This document shows, one piece after another, positions 1 through 6,942 of a DNA stretch of 15,729 bases (position 1 is the stretch's first letter; each line of letters begins with the position of its first letter). The position numbers and the translations under genes are program-made. The DNA lies in contig CAVECB010000036.1 in the NCBI GenBank assembly GCA_963614215.1, forward strand, positions 1-15,729, read 5' to 3'. The stretch comes from CAVAWX01 sp963614215 (GTDB taxonomy: Bacteria; Actinomycetota; Coriobacteriia; Coriobacteriales; QAMH01). Below the pieces are notes generated by a model. The model saw only the letters and a program-made list of their open reading frames with translations. It was not told where the DNA came from and made no database searches.

Positions 1-175
1 TGTCGCCCGCCGCATCGGCAGGCACATCGGCAGGCAAACCCGCGACCGCAACGCCGGCCTCCTCGTCTTGCCCACCATCTTGCGCAAAGGCGCACGGCGC
101 GAAGACGAGCGCGCCTAAAACGGCGGAGCATACGATGGCGCAGGCGCGCGCTTTCGCGCGAGATAGATTCAACAT
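1..175 (-). CDS. secreted protein, N-terminal part only (runs off the left edge)
   Basis: Only the first 58 codons are in the window, so the function cannot be named. The minus-strand reading starts at an ATG preceded 7 bases upstream by a strong AGGGGAGG ribosome binding site (183-190), which fixes the start. The protein opens with a classical signal peptide: positive residues (R6, K8, R10), a hydrophobic core (about residues 11-29) and an A-F-A cleavage site before Q32-D33. After it comes an acidic, Gly/Ala-rich stretch, as in the linker of a secreted or surface-anchored protein. No cysteine lipobox is seen, so a freely exported or C-terminally anchored protein is more likely than a lipoprotein. 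The gene diverges from the polysaccharide acetylation pair to its right; a link between them is only positional. Confidence 0.72.
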   Translation of the reverse strand, partial: MLNLSRAKARACAIVCSAVLGALVFAPCAFAQDGGQDEEAGVAVAGLPADVPADAAGD

Positions 176-213
176 GGACGGCCTCCCCTAGATGAAGTAA
201 ACGACTGAACAAC

Positions 214-258
214 AAAAAAGAGATTACATCTCTGAAAAAAAAACAAGCGAAAATCGCT
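214..258 (-). promoter_or_regulatory. two tandem small hairpins, each followed by a T-run on the minus strand
   Basis: Read on the minus strand, AGCGA-TTT-TCGCT (258-246) is followed by a nine-T run. Next comes AGAGAT-GTA-ATCTCT (233-219), followed by six Ts. Both look like short intrinsic terminators or attenuators placed about 40 bases ahead of the start of the secreted protein gene. The stems are only 5-6 base pairs, so they may be weak. On the plus strand the same bases are A-tracts that could act as an upstream promoter element for the divergent gene. Confidence 0.4.
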
Positions 259-349
259 GCTAGGCTCACCACCGCGGCAGCCGTGTTTTCGCGGGATGCG
301 AGACCTATCAACAACATCTCTTTTCGGCAAGGCGGTTGCGCACGGGCAC

Positions 350-1690
350 ATGACAACAGAGGCAACATCCGACCCAACGCAAGGGCGCACCGGATTTTCA
401 AGGGGGCGCGACATTTTCGTCCTCGCCGCCGCGCTCGCCATATTGTGCTCGCTTCTGGGCGCCCAGCTCTATGCGCAGGTGCTTAGCCTCGCAAACGGCT
501 CCGACGCGTCCGCGCCTGAGAAAAGCGAACTGGAAAACAAGACCTACGCGGCCTTTCCTGCGCTCGACGCCAACGCCTTTTCAACAGGCGATTTCCAAGA
601 CGACATGGAAGATTGGGCGGCGCAGCACATCCCTGCGCGCGACACGCTCCTCCTTGCCAACGCCTCTGCGCAGCGCCTGTCCATCGAATCGGCAAACCTC
701 CTCTTTGGCTTCGAGTGCTACCCCGCCTTCTTCGGCAGCGGCAAGGTGAAGGTGCCCGGCCGCGAGGCAGTCCTGTCTACCCTGCCCGAGGCCACAGCCG
801 ACGACGCGCAGGCCGCCAAGGAGCTGTGCGCCAAGATAAACGCGCTGGCCGCAGACCACGCCGAGGTCGATTTTGTCTACGACGATTTAATCACCCCGAA
901 CGCAAGCGTGTGTAATCCCACGTCGCCTCTCGTCACGAACGCGCTCGACGAGAACTGGGCGCGCGAGCACATAGAGGCGGCGCTCTCGGACGACGTTTGC
1001 GTGGTCACGGACACCATCGCATCTGCAGACGAGCTCTACGCCGACTGGAACGCGACGGACCCGCACTGGCACATAGACCGCGCGCTCGAAAGCTACGCCG
1101 CAATCGCGCAGGCAGCCGGTCTCGAGGAGGTGCAAGTCGGGGATCTGGCCTGCATGGTGGAGAGCTGGCAGGGCGCAAACGCGCGCTCGGGGCTGTGCCT
1201 CGACTACAGCGACACGCTCTACGACCGCACGACGCGTTTTCCTTCGCTCAGTTGCACCATTGATGGAAAAGAGACGCAGCGCGGGCGGCGAGGCGCGTGC
1301 CTGGACGCACTGGAGCAGGGTGAAAGGAAAGACAGTGCGGATGCTGCCGACAGCACGAACGCCGCAAGCAGCTCTGACGGCGGAGGCGACATGGCCTTCG
1401 AGGCTTACACCAAGTACTACGGCGGCGTCGTAGACGAGGTGGTCTGGCACAACTCCGACGCGTCCAAAACGCGCAACTGCCTGCTCGTGGGTCGCTCGTA
1501 TGCCACCTGCCTGGAGCCCTACATTGCGCAAAACTTCGCCACGATGGTGCGCCTCGACCCCGTGAACAAGACCATTTCCACGTCCATCGAGTCCTACATC
1601 AACGACTACGACATCGACACCGTCATCTTCCTCTTCGAGCCCCATAGCAGCGTGCGCACCATGTTGCAAAACTCCCCGGATTTCTTCTAG
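350..1690 (+). CDS. membrane-anchored DHHW/AlgX-like SGNH-fold protein, polysaccharide O-acetylation partner
   Basis: Likely works outside the membrane with the MBOAT protein encoded 12 bases downstream, moving acetyl groups onto an exported polysaccharide, as AlgX/AlgJ do with AlgI. Length is 446 residues from the ATG at 350. An in-frame ATG at 296 would add 18 residues, but these use codons unusual for the neighbourhood, and neither start has a good ribosome binding site. One N-terminal membrane segment lies at about residues 22-43, with the rest outside. The D-P-H-W motif (D237, H239) matches the Asp-x-His pair of AlgX-type enzymes, and S383 in G-R-S-Y-A is in the nucleophile position. That motif normally reads GDS or KDS, so the Arg before Ser is unusual. 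A Ser/Ala/Asp-rich low-complexity insert sits at about 323-347. Family membership is inferred from motifs and context. Confidence 0.8.
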   Translation: MTTEATSDPTQGRTGFSRGRDIFVLAAALAILCSLLGAQLYAQVLSLANGSDASAPEKSELENKTYAAFPALDANAFSTGDFQDDMEDWAAQHIPARDTLLLANASAQRLSIESANLLFGFECYPAFFGSGKVKVPGREAVLSTLPEATADDAQAAKELCAKINALAADHAEVDFVYDDLITPNASVCNPTSPLVTNALDENWAREHIEAALSDDVCVVTDTIASADELYADWNATDPHWHIDRALESYAAIAQAAGLEEVQVGDLACMVESWQGANARSGLCLDYSDTLYDRTTRFPSLSCTIDGKETQRGRRGACLDALEQGERKDSADAADSTNAASSSDGGGDMAFEAYTKYYGGVVDEVVWHNSDASKTRNCLLVGRSYATCLEPYIAQNFATMVRLDPVNKTISTSIESYINDYDIDTVIFLFEPHSSVRTMLQNSPDFF

Positions 1691-1702
1691 GGTAGGCGCG
1701 CG

Positions 1703-3241
1703 ATGGTCTTTTCCTCTTCGACGTTTCTGCTGCTCTTCTTGCCGGTGTTTCTCGCCGTCTACTTCATCTTGCCATGGCGGCAGGCCAAAAACATCTGGCT
1801 TTTATGCGCGTCGCTTGTCTTTTACGCGTGGGGCGAGCCGGTCTACATCGTCTTGATGCTGTGCTCGATAGCGCTCAACTGGGCGCTTGCCCTATGGTTG
1901 CAGCGCGCGACAGGCGCGGCAGCGCGCAAGGCGCTCCTGGTCGTCTGCGTTGCCGCGAATCTCGCCATCTTGTGCTTCTTCAAGTACGAGGGCTTTCTCG
2001 CGCAGAATCTAAACGCGCTTCTCGGCGCCGAGGCCGTGCCCGATCTGGCGCTGCCCCTGCCCGTCGGCATCTCGTTTTTCACCCTGCAGGCGCTCTCGTA
2101 CGTGGCAGACGTCTACCGTCGCGAGGTGCCCGCGCAGCCAAACCCCCTGCTGTTAGGGATGTATATCGCGATGTTTCCCCAGCTGATCGCCGGGCCCATC
2201 GTGCGCTACTCGACCATCGCCGACCAGATTGCGCACCGCACAGAAAGCCTCGCGAAGTTTTGCCAGGGCATGCGCATCTTCGTCGTCGGGCTGGCCAAGA
2301 AGGTGCTGCTTGCCAACACGATGGCGGTGCTGGCGGACAAGATGCTGGAGATGGGCGGCCCGCAGATGGGGGCCGTGGGCGCGTGGGCAGGCCTTTTCGC
2401 CTACGCCTTCCAGATTTACTTCGATTTCGCGGGCTACTCCGACATGGCCATCGGCCTGGGCAAGATGCTCGGCTTCGACTACCTGCGCAATTTCAACTAT
2501 CCCTACATCGCCACGAGCGCGCGCGGCTTTTGGCGGCGCTGGCATATCTCGCTGTCTACGTTCTTTCGCGACTACGTCTACATCCCGCTGGGCGGCTCGC
2601 GGGTGAAGACGGGGCGCTGGGTGGTGAATATGGCCGTCGTGTGGGCGCTCACGGGCGTATGGCACGGCGCGGCGTGGAACTTCGTCTTGTGGGGCGTGTA
2701 CTGGGGCGTGCTGCTCGTGGCCGAGCGGCTGTTTTTGGGGCGGCTGGTCGAGCGCCTCCCCCGCCCCTTCCAGCACATCTATGGCATCGTCTGCATCCTG
2801 TTTGGCTGGCTTGTCTTTTGGGTCGAAGACATCGCGGCGATAGGGCCGTGGCTTGCGGCCATGTTCGGCGCCTGGGGTGCCACGGGCGCATCGACCCTGT
2901 GGGAGCTGACGGCCTGGGAGTACCTGCCCGTCTTCGCGGTGTGCGTCCTCGCGTCTGTGCCCGTCGTGCCCTATGTGCGCGCGCGGCTCACCGCCTGGTG
3001 CGAGGGGCGTTCCTGCACGGTGAAGGAGTTTATGGAGCGCGATTTACCGGCGCCGAAGCAGCTGTCCACGGACGCGCTCCTCGCCTTCGACCCGGACGCG
3101 CTTAAAGGCCCTGCGGGCAAAAAGCGCGTGCTCCAGGTGGTTGCGCTGTTGTGCGACCTCGCGCTTGTGGCGCTGCTCGTAGGCTCGGTTGCCGCCGTGG
3201 TCTCCGGCTCCTTCAACCCCTTCATCTATTTTCGCTTCTAG
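1703..3241 (+). CDS. MBOAT family O-acyltransferase (AlgI-like)
   Basis: An integral membrane acyltransferase that probably passes acetyl groups across the membrane for O-acetylation of a surface or secreted polysaccharide. The 512-residue length fits AlgI/PatA-type members (about 450-520). Visible hallmarks are many hydrophobic segments from residue 5 onward, FPQLIAGPIVRY (158-169), a Y-F-D-F-x-G-Y-S-D-M motif (239-248), R-R-W-H281 and G-V-W-H321-G. The last two histidines are the conserved MBOAT pair, H321 being the likely catalytic one. An AGGGTAGG ribosome binding site lies about 7 bases before the ATG. It follows the DHHW gene at 12 bases, so the two are surely cotranscribed. The C-terminal region (about 420-512) holds a soluble segment and a last membrane span. 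DltB is the main alternative, but no dltA, dltC or dltD genes are present. Confidence 0.93.
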   Translation: MVFSSSTFLLLFLPVFLAVYFILPWRQAKNIWLLCASLVFYAWGEPVYIVLMLCSIALNWALALWLQRATGAAARKALLVVCVAANLAILCFFKYEGFLAQNLNALLGAEAVPDLALPLPVGISFFTLQALSYVADVYRREVPAQPNPLLLGMYIAMFPQLIAGPIVRYSTIADQIAHRTESLAKFCQGMRIFVVGLAKKVLLANTMAVLADKMLEMGGPQMGAVGAWAGLFAYAFQIYFDFAGYSDMAIGLGKMLGFDYLRNFNYPYIATSARGFWRRWHISLSTFFRDYVYIPLGGSRVKTGRWVVNMAVVWALTGVWHGAAWNFVLWGVYWGVLLVAERLFLGRLVERLPRPFQHIYGIVCILFGWLVFWVEDIAAIGPWLAAMFGAWGATGASTLWELTAWEYLPVFAVCVLASVPVVPYVRARLTAWCEGRSCTVKEFMERDLPAPKQLSTDALLAFDPDALKGPAGKKRVLQVVALLCDLALVALLVGSVAAVVSGSFNPFIYFRF

Positions 3242-3281
3242 ATGCCCCCCCCAGAATTTCTCTATCTATCTCCAAATACAA

Positions 3282-3312
3282 TCGACGAATCATGTTGCCT
3301 GAACTGTATACT
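3282..3312 (+). promoter_or_regulatory. candidate promoter of the small CdiA-CT-like gene
   Basis: TATACT at 3307-3312 is a near-consensus -10 box. A weak -35-like TCGACG sits at 3282-3287 with a long 19-base spacer. It lies in a visibly A/T-richer stretch after the MBOAT stop and about 70 bases before the next start. The -35 match is poor, so the call is tentative. Confidence 0.3.
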
Positions 3313-3379
3313 ATTGTTCATAACGAAACGCCGAGGAACAATCATCGCGCCTTCCAATCTCAACATCCAGGAACATGAG

Positions 3380-3709
3380 ATGAACACCGCACGTGCGATT
3401 GCAGACTACGGAATGAATGTCGAGTTTGTTGCGCGCACCGAGGGAAACCGCGCCAAGTCGGCGGACTTCGTGGGGGATGGTGTTCTCTGGGAGGTGAAAT
3501 CGCCCACATCAGATAAGCTCCGCGTTGTGCAAAAGCGGCTACGTGAAGCCATCCACCAATCACGCGACATCATCTTCGACTCAAGAAGAATGAAGCGATT
3601 AACCAACGAGGTAATTCAAACAGAAGTCGAGAAGCGGGCAAAGGATCTGACGTCTATAAGAAGACTCCTATACGTCAATCGAATGGGCGAAGTAGTCAAA
3701 ATCAAATAA
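3380..3709 (+). CDS. orphan CdiA C-terminal-like PD-(D/E)XK nuclease domain protein
   Basis: A 109-residue protein resembling the toxin module found at the C-terminus of CdiA-type contact-dependent inhibition proteins (tRNase, PD-(D/E)XK fold). Visible features are an N-terminal helix (MNTARAIADYG), a strand N-V-E-F-V, then S-A-D29-F...W-E38-V-K40-S-P as the candidate metal-binding D...ExK core. After it come a helix with K-R-L-R-E-A, a hydrophobic D-I-I-F-D strand and a C-terminal R-R-L-L-Y-V-N strand ending in G-E-V-V-K. The start at 3380 is chosen because an AGGA lies 7 bases upstream; the frame stays open to 3242, but that leader looks non-coding. No secretion domain is attached and no obvious immunity gene follows. 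Base composition is A/T-richer than the neighbours, suggesting acquisition. Family assignment is by motif pattern only. Confidence 0.6.
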   Translation: MNTARAIADYGMNVEFVARTEGNRAKSADFVGDGVLWEVKSPTSDKLRVVQKRLREAIHQSRDIIFDSRRMKRLTNEVIQTEVEKRAKDLTSIRRLLYVNRMGEVVKIK

Positions 3710-3731
3710 TCATGCTAACATGCGTGCCAGC

Positions 3732-3781
3732 AAAGCGCCCGACCGGTGAGTATTTCACTTAAGTCCGGCGCTTTACTTTTT
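3732..3781 (+). terminator. rho-independent terminator after the CdiA-CT-like gene
   Basis: The arm AAAGCGCCCGAC (3732-3743) pairs with GTCCGGCGCTTT (3763-3774), with a single mismatch. A nested GTGA/TCAC pair sits in the loop, and a T-run (3777-3781) follows. It lies 22 bases after the stop and separates the nuclease-like gene from the MarR-like gene. Confidence 0.8.
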
Positions 3782-3839
3782 GTAAGTAATTTGGGTTAAG
3801 CCCGCTTTTCGAACGTCGATTATTCTTCGGCGAGCATCT

Positions 3840-3858
3840 TTATCATTTATAGTGATAA
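3840..3858 (+). promoter_or_regulatory. palindromic operator candidate upstream of the MarR-like gene
   Basis: TTATCA (3840-3845), seven bases, then TGATAA (3853-3858) form a perfect 6+6 inverted repeat of 19 bases. It overlaps GATAAT (3854-3859), which would serve as a -10 box. Size and symmetry suit a dimeric winged-helix repressor, so autoregulation by the downstream gene is a reasonable inference. No good -35 box is seen. Confidence 0.5.
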
Positions 3859-3948
3859 TGTGGAATGCGCCGGAATTGCCACGTTTTCCGATAAAGACGG
3901 CGTAAAGTGATCTTGCTATCAGTTTTTCAGATAAAGAGGAGAGAAACC

Positions 3949-4521
3949 ATGAGCACGCAACTCAAGACGTTGAAGAAGCTGGGCAAGGCCGCCGATTTGA
4001 GCAACCGCGCCTTTCGCGTGGCAGGACCCAAGAGCTACAAGAAAGGTCAGGGCGCACTGCTGAAGGTGCTGCACCGCCACGAGGGGCAGATGAGCTCGCG
4101 CGAGCTGGTCGACGCGCTGGGCTACGACCGCGCGAAGCTGAAGGACATCGTGCGCAAGGCGCAGCGCAACGGCTACGTCGCGATCGAGAGCGCCCAGGAA
4201 AAGAAGACCTATCTGGTGAAGCTCACAGACACGGGCGAGGAGATTGCCGAGAAACGCTGCAAGGCGCACGAGGCGGCCGCCGAGCAGATCCTCGCAACGC
4301 TTTCCGACGAGGAGATGGAGCAGCTCCAGACCATCGCGGACAAGATTGTCGTGCAGTGCAAGGAGCTGGGCGCCAAGGGCAAGCACAAGAAGGGCCGCAA
4401 GGGCCACAAACATGGGCATGGCTGCGAGCACAAGCACGGTTGCGGGCACAAGGGCGGCCACGGGCATCATCACGGCCACGGGCACCATGGTGGCCACGGC
4501 CGCTGTTGCAAGCGCCACTAA
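3949..4521 (+). CDS. MarR-like winged-helix regulator with His/Cys-rich C-terminal tail
   Basis: A cytoplasmic DNA-binding protein of 190 residues, probably a repressor. Residues 33-92 read as a MarR-type winged helix: G-Q-G-A-L-L-K-V-L-H, then M-S-S-R-E-L-V-D-A-L-G-Y-D as the start of the helix-turn-helix, a recognition helix to about 75, and a wing ending Y-L-V-K-L-T-D-T-G. Residues 95-142 are helical and would form the dimer arm. The last 47 residues (144-190) contain 16 His and 4 Cys among Gly and Lys, a metal-binding composition, so the protein may sense or buffer Ni, Zn, Co or Cu; this is inference. The start is set by AGAGGAGAG 6 bases before the ATG. A palindrome about 90 bases upstream may be its own operator. 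No transporter gene is adjacent, so the target is unknown. Confidence 0.82.
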   Translation: MSTQLKTLKKLGKAADLSNRAFRVAGPKSYKKGQGALLKVLHRHEGQMSSRELVDALGYDRAKLKDIVRKAQRNGYVAIESAQEKKTYLVKLTDTGEEIAEKRCKAHEAAAEQILATLSDEEMEQLQTIADKIVVQCKELGAKGKHKKGRKGHKHGHGCEHKHGCGHKGGHGHHHGHGHHGGHGRCCKRH

Positions 4522-4546
4522 TCCCCCGCGTCCGCAGGCGTCGTGC

Positions 4547-5863
4547 TCACAAGAACATGACGGAGTAAACCGGCAGGTAGCGTATCGCACCTTTCGCCCT
4601 GACCGTGCCCGAATTCGAAAGCACGACGCCGCTTTTTACGTTGTAATCGCCTTTGTCCACGAGATTGCTCAGCGCGCTGTGGACGGTGTAGTCCCGCCCC
4701 GACTTCACCTCTATGGGCAGCACGGAAAGCGCATCGAAGTCGTCAATCAGGAAATCAACCTCTCCCCTGCTGCGGTTATCGTAGTAGAAAAGGGCGTGTC
4801 CATGCGCTTTCAACTCGTTTGCCACGGCGGTTTCATACACCGCGCCGAGGTTGATGCTTCTCACGTCGTCGAGCACTGCGCGTATATTCGATCCGAACAA
4901 ACGCGCCGTCAAAAGCCCGACGTCGTTGAGATAGAGCTTGAGCAGATTCTTGCCGCAGCTCTCGGACAGCGGAAAGCTTGGGTTTGACACCGCCTGCACG
5001 ACGCTTGCCACCCCAGCAGCCTCGAGGTACTTGAATTCGTCGCGATAGCTCTGGAAGGTCTTCCCCTTTTTGCCCTCGACATCTTTCACGACCATCCGCT
5101 TCTTCTTGTTCTCCATGTTCGAGACGATCATGTCGTAAACCCGACGCACGACCAGGCGGTTTTGCGCGTCGTATTTGGAGGCGTCGATGCCGTAGTACTC
5201 GTGAATCTCGCTTTGCAGCTCGCGAATGGCGCGCATGTTCTTCGTCTCCACGTACAAGGCGACCGCAGCGGGCAAGCCACCGACGAGCAGGTATTTCTTG
5301 AAGCAGTCGAGAAGTTTCTTGTGCGTCGCGTCGGGAAGGGACTCTCCTTGCGCTAGCTTGGCCTGCACTTCGCGAAGCGCCGCCGCGCCCGTGCCGCATG
5401 CCCAGCAGAACTCCTCGAAATCGAGCGGGTACATCCGGATTTTCTTGACATAGCCCATCGGCAACGACGAGGTCTGGGAGAGGGCGATGCCGAGTTGCGA
5501 CCCGCTTGCGATATAGGTGAAGCGGCCATCGTCGACTAGGAACTTGAGTAAGGTCAAAAGCTGTGGGTAGGCCTGCACCTCGTCGAGGAAGACGAGCGTG
5601 TCGTCTTTGGTATGAAGCTTCTCGCCATCGAGCAGGCTGAGCTGCAGATAGAAGTCCTCCACAGTTCGAACGTTCTCGAAGAGGCGCTCGCTCAGGGAAT
5701 CCTCGAGCATGTTGACCTCGACGAAGTTCTTGAAGAGCCTTTTTCCGACGGCGCGCACAATAAAGGTCTTGCCCACCTGCCTCGCGCCGTCCACGAGCAG
5801 GGCACTGTTGACGCCGGATGCGAAATGCTGTGCTATCTCATTTTCGATTTTTCTCTGCAGCAT
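4547..5863 (-). CDS. AAA-family ATPase with DUF4143 C-terminal domain
   Basis: A 438-residue protein of the AAA_14/DUF4143 type, whose biological role is still unclear. The N-terminal ATPase has Walker A G26-A-R-Q-V-G-K-T33, Walker B L-V-F-L-D94-E95 and a sensor-like I-A-S-G-S (118-122). The middle includes K-Y-L-L-V-G-G-L-P (190-198), typical of the family. The C-terminal DUF4143 part carries G-A-V-Y-E-T (340-345), G-E-V-D370-F-L-I and I-E385-V-K387, a pattern matching a PD-(D/E)XK nuclease-like core. Length is normal for the family and no frameshift is seen. The ATG is preceded by GGAA about 7 bases upstream. The gene converges on the MarR-like gene with 25 bases between them. Four A/T-rich iterons lie just upstream of the start and are likely its control region. 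Confidence 0.9.
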   Translation of the reverse strand: MLQRKIENEIAQHFASGVNSALLVDGARQVGKTFIVRAVGKRLFKNFVEVNMLEDSLSERLFENVRTVEDFYLQLSLLDGEKLHTKDDTLVFLDEVQAYPQLLTLLKFLVDDGRFTYIASGSQLGIALSQTSSLPMGYVKKIRMYPLDFEEFCWACGTGAAALREVQAKLAQGESLPDATHKKLLDCFKKYLLVGGLPAAVALYVETKNMRAIRELQSEIHEYYGIDASKYDAQNRLVVRRVYDMIVSNMENKKKRMVVKDVEGKKGKTFQSYRDEFKYLEAAGVASVVQAVSNPSFPLSESCGKNLLKLYLNDVGLLTARLFGSNIRAVLDDVRSINLGAVYETAVANELKAHGHALFYYDNRSRGEVDFLIDDFDALSVLPIEVKSGRDYTVHSALSNLVDKGDYNVKSGVVLSNSGTVRAKGAIRYLPVYSVMFL

Positions 5864-5878
5864 GGTGTTTCCAATGAC

Positions 5879-5989
5879 TTTTCAATATAAATTTTGCTCA
5901 AGTTTAGAATTTTTCAATATAAATTTCCAAGGCTTTTGGCAACTTTTCAATAGAAATTTTCGCCATGAAACACAACTTTTCAAAGAAAT
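5879..5989 (-). repeat. four A/T-rich direct repeats with 32-33 base spacing upstream of the DUF4143 ATPase
   Basis: On the plus strand the unit is TTTTCAATATAAATTT. Exact copies start at 5879 and 5911, a copy with one change (TTTTCAATAGAAATTT) starts at 5944, and a degenerate copy (TTTTCAAAGAAAT) starts at 5977. The start-to-start distances are 32, 33 and 33 bases, about three helical turns, so all copies face the same side of the DNA. The array sits directly upstream of the ATPase ATG, in a pocket far richer in A/T than its surroundings. An iteron-like protein binding site or promoter array is the simplest reading. Confidence 0.8.
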
Positions 5990-6235
5990 AGCCTATCACA
6001 CTGCACTCCTCCGTCTCGTCGACGCCCTCGGGCAGAATCGACGGGGTCTTCTTGCTGCGGTAGAGCGCGGACAGGCCGCCCTCGTCGTACCTTTTCAGCC
6101 AGTTCCTGAACGCGGAGGTGCTCACATTGTTCGCCGCGCAAAAGTCCAACATCCTGGCGCCGGGGTTTCTTCGGTACAGGCGGATGAGCATTTCCTTCTC
6201 GAGTGGGTTGAGCTTGTTGTAGGACGCGCGCCCGA
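5904..6235 (-). pseudogene. remnant of an IS OrfA-type helix-turn-helix transposase subunit
   Basis: The minus-strand frame reads like an IS3-type OrfA or helix-turn-helix protein: a start region N-K-L-N-P-L-E-K-E-M, a helix-turn-helix (F-C-A-A-N-N-V-S-T-S-A-F-R-N-W-L-K-R-Y), then G-G-L-S-A-L-Y-R-S and I-L-P-E-G-V-D-E-T-E-E. It then passes into an unrelated tail that is the translated iteron array and stops at 5904. The normal start is absent; the first in-frame ATG is at 6191, inside the domain. No OrfB follows. Both ends are therefore broken, and a functional transposase is not expected. The 5' end overlaps the 3' end of the DUF1847 gene in another frame, so the two were probably joined by a rearrangement. 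Confidence 0.65.
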
Positions 6236-6901
6236 CACCTCGTCGATGGTTGCGTCCAATTTGGCCTTGTACACCGAATCGGCGGTGTAGAGCACGGCGC
6301 AGGGGTTGTTTGCCGCGAGGAAGTCCTTGGCCACGAGCGTGACGGCGGGCGCGTCCGAGTATTTGACGAACAGCGCGTCGTGGCCGACGCATATCCCCAT
6401 GAGGATGTTCAGGTCGCATCCCGCCTCGTTGAGCAGGAGCGCCTGCATGATGGGATTGCAGATGACGCAGTCGCCGATGCCGCACGAGGGGTCTATGCCG
6501 AGGTCTGGCGCGCGGTTTTCCTGCAGCTTGCAGCCGAGCGCCTTCACCTCAAAACCGGCGCGGCGCAACAGTCGGGCGAGGACGGCGGTCTCTTTCAGCA
6601 TGGCAGTGCAGGTCGCGATGCCGATGCGCGAGGCGCCCATGTACGAGGCGAACTTTATCGTGTCTTGCACGCGCGTCGAATTCGCCGTGCCGGCGCTCAC
6701 CCGGGCGGCCGCCTCCATGATCTGTCGGTTGGTCGGTTCATCGTAGAGACGGCGCACGTGCGCGCACATCTCTTCGGATATGTCCGGCTCGGGGCAAAAA
6801 GGCGGCGCTGTGCGCTCCGGATGCTCGCATGCCGCAACATTACAGCTCTCGCAGCCCAGATTTCCCGCCGCTTGCATCCTGAAACCGTCGCTCCCGTTCA
6901 T
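6122..6901 (-). CDS. DUF1847 family cysteine-rich protein with out-of-frame C-terminal extension
   Basis: A 259-residue cytoplasmic protein of the DUF1847 family, thought to bind metal through conserved cysteines; no reaction is established. The N-terminus has C17-x2-C20-x4-C25 and C36. The core contains S-R-I-G-I-A-T-C98, L-G-C124-K, C140-G-I-G-D-C145-V-I-C148-N-P, and M-G-I-C171-V-G-H-D-A-L-F, all family signatures. The ATG at 6901 is preferred because AGAAAGG lies about 10 bases upstream; an in-frame TTG at 6934 would add 11 residues. Family similarity ends near residue 222. The last 37 residues (Ser/Thr/Arg/Cys-rich, ending A-R-R-T-M) come from reading the OrfA remnant in the wrong frame. 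The core appears intact, so the protein may still work. Confidence 0.82.
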   Translation of the reverse strand: MNGSDGFRMQAAGNLGCESCNVAACEHPERTAPPFCPEPDISEEMCAHVRRLYDEPTNRQIMEAAARVSAGTANSTRVQDTIKFASYMGASRIGIATCTAMLKETAVLARLLRRAGFEVKALGCKLQENRAPDLGIDPSCGIGDCVICNPIMQALLLNEAGCDLNILMGICVGHDALFVKYSDAPAVTLVAKDFLAANNPCAVLYTADSVYKAKLDATIDEVSGARPTTSSTHSRRKCSSACTEETPAPGCWTFARRTM

Positions 6902-6942
6902 GTCCGTCCCTTTCTCCGTATGTTGCTCGTCCAATTCAATTC

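Noticed and set aside
887..1669. 260-codon open frame on the minus strand opposite the DHHW gene
   Set aside because: Its translation is Val/Arg/His-rich without any domain, it lacks a ribosome binding site, and it is fully overlapped by a gene with clear motifs.
1774..3105. 443-codon plus-strand open frame in another frame of the MBOAT gene
   Set aside because: Arg/Ala/Gly-rich translation typical of an off-frame read of GC-rich DNA; the MBOAT frame has all family motifs.
3242..3379. N-terminal extension of the CdiA-CT-like protein
   Set aside because: The frame is open but starts right at the previous stop, has no ribosome binding site and contains the promoter-like box; the start at 3380 has a proper ribosome binding site.
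5879..5989. Possible CRISPR array
   Set aside because: Units are only 16 bases, A/T-rich, degenerate at one end and just four in number; the intervals are about 16 bases and no cas genes are near.
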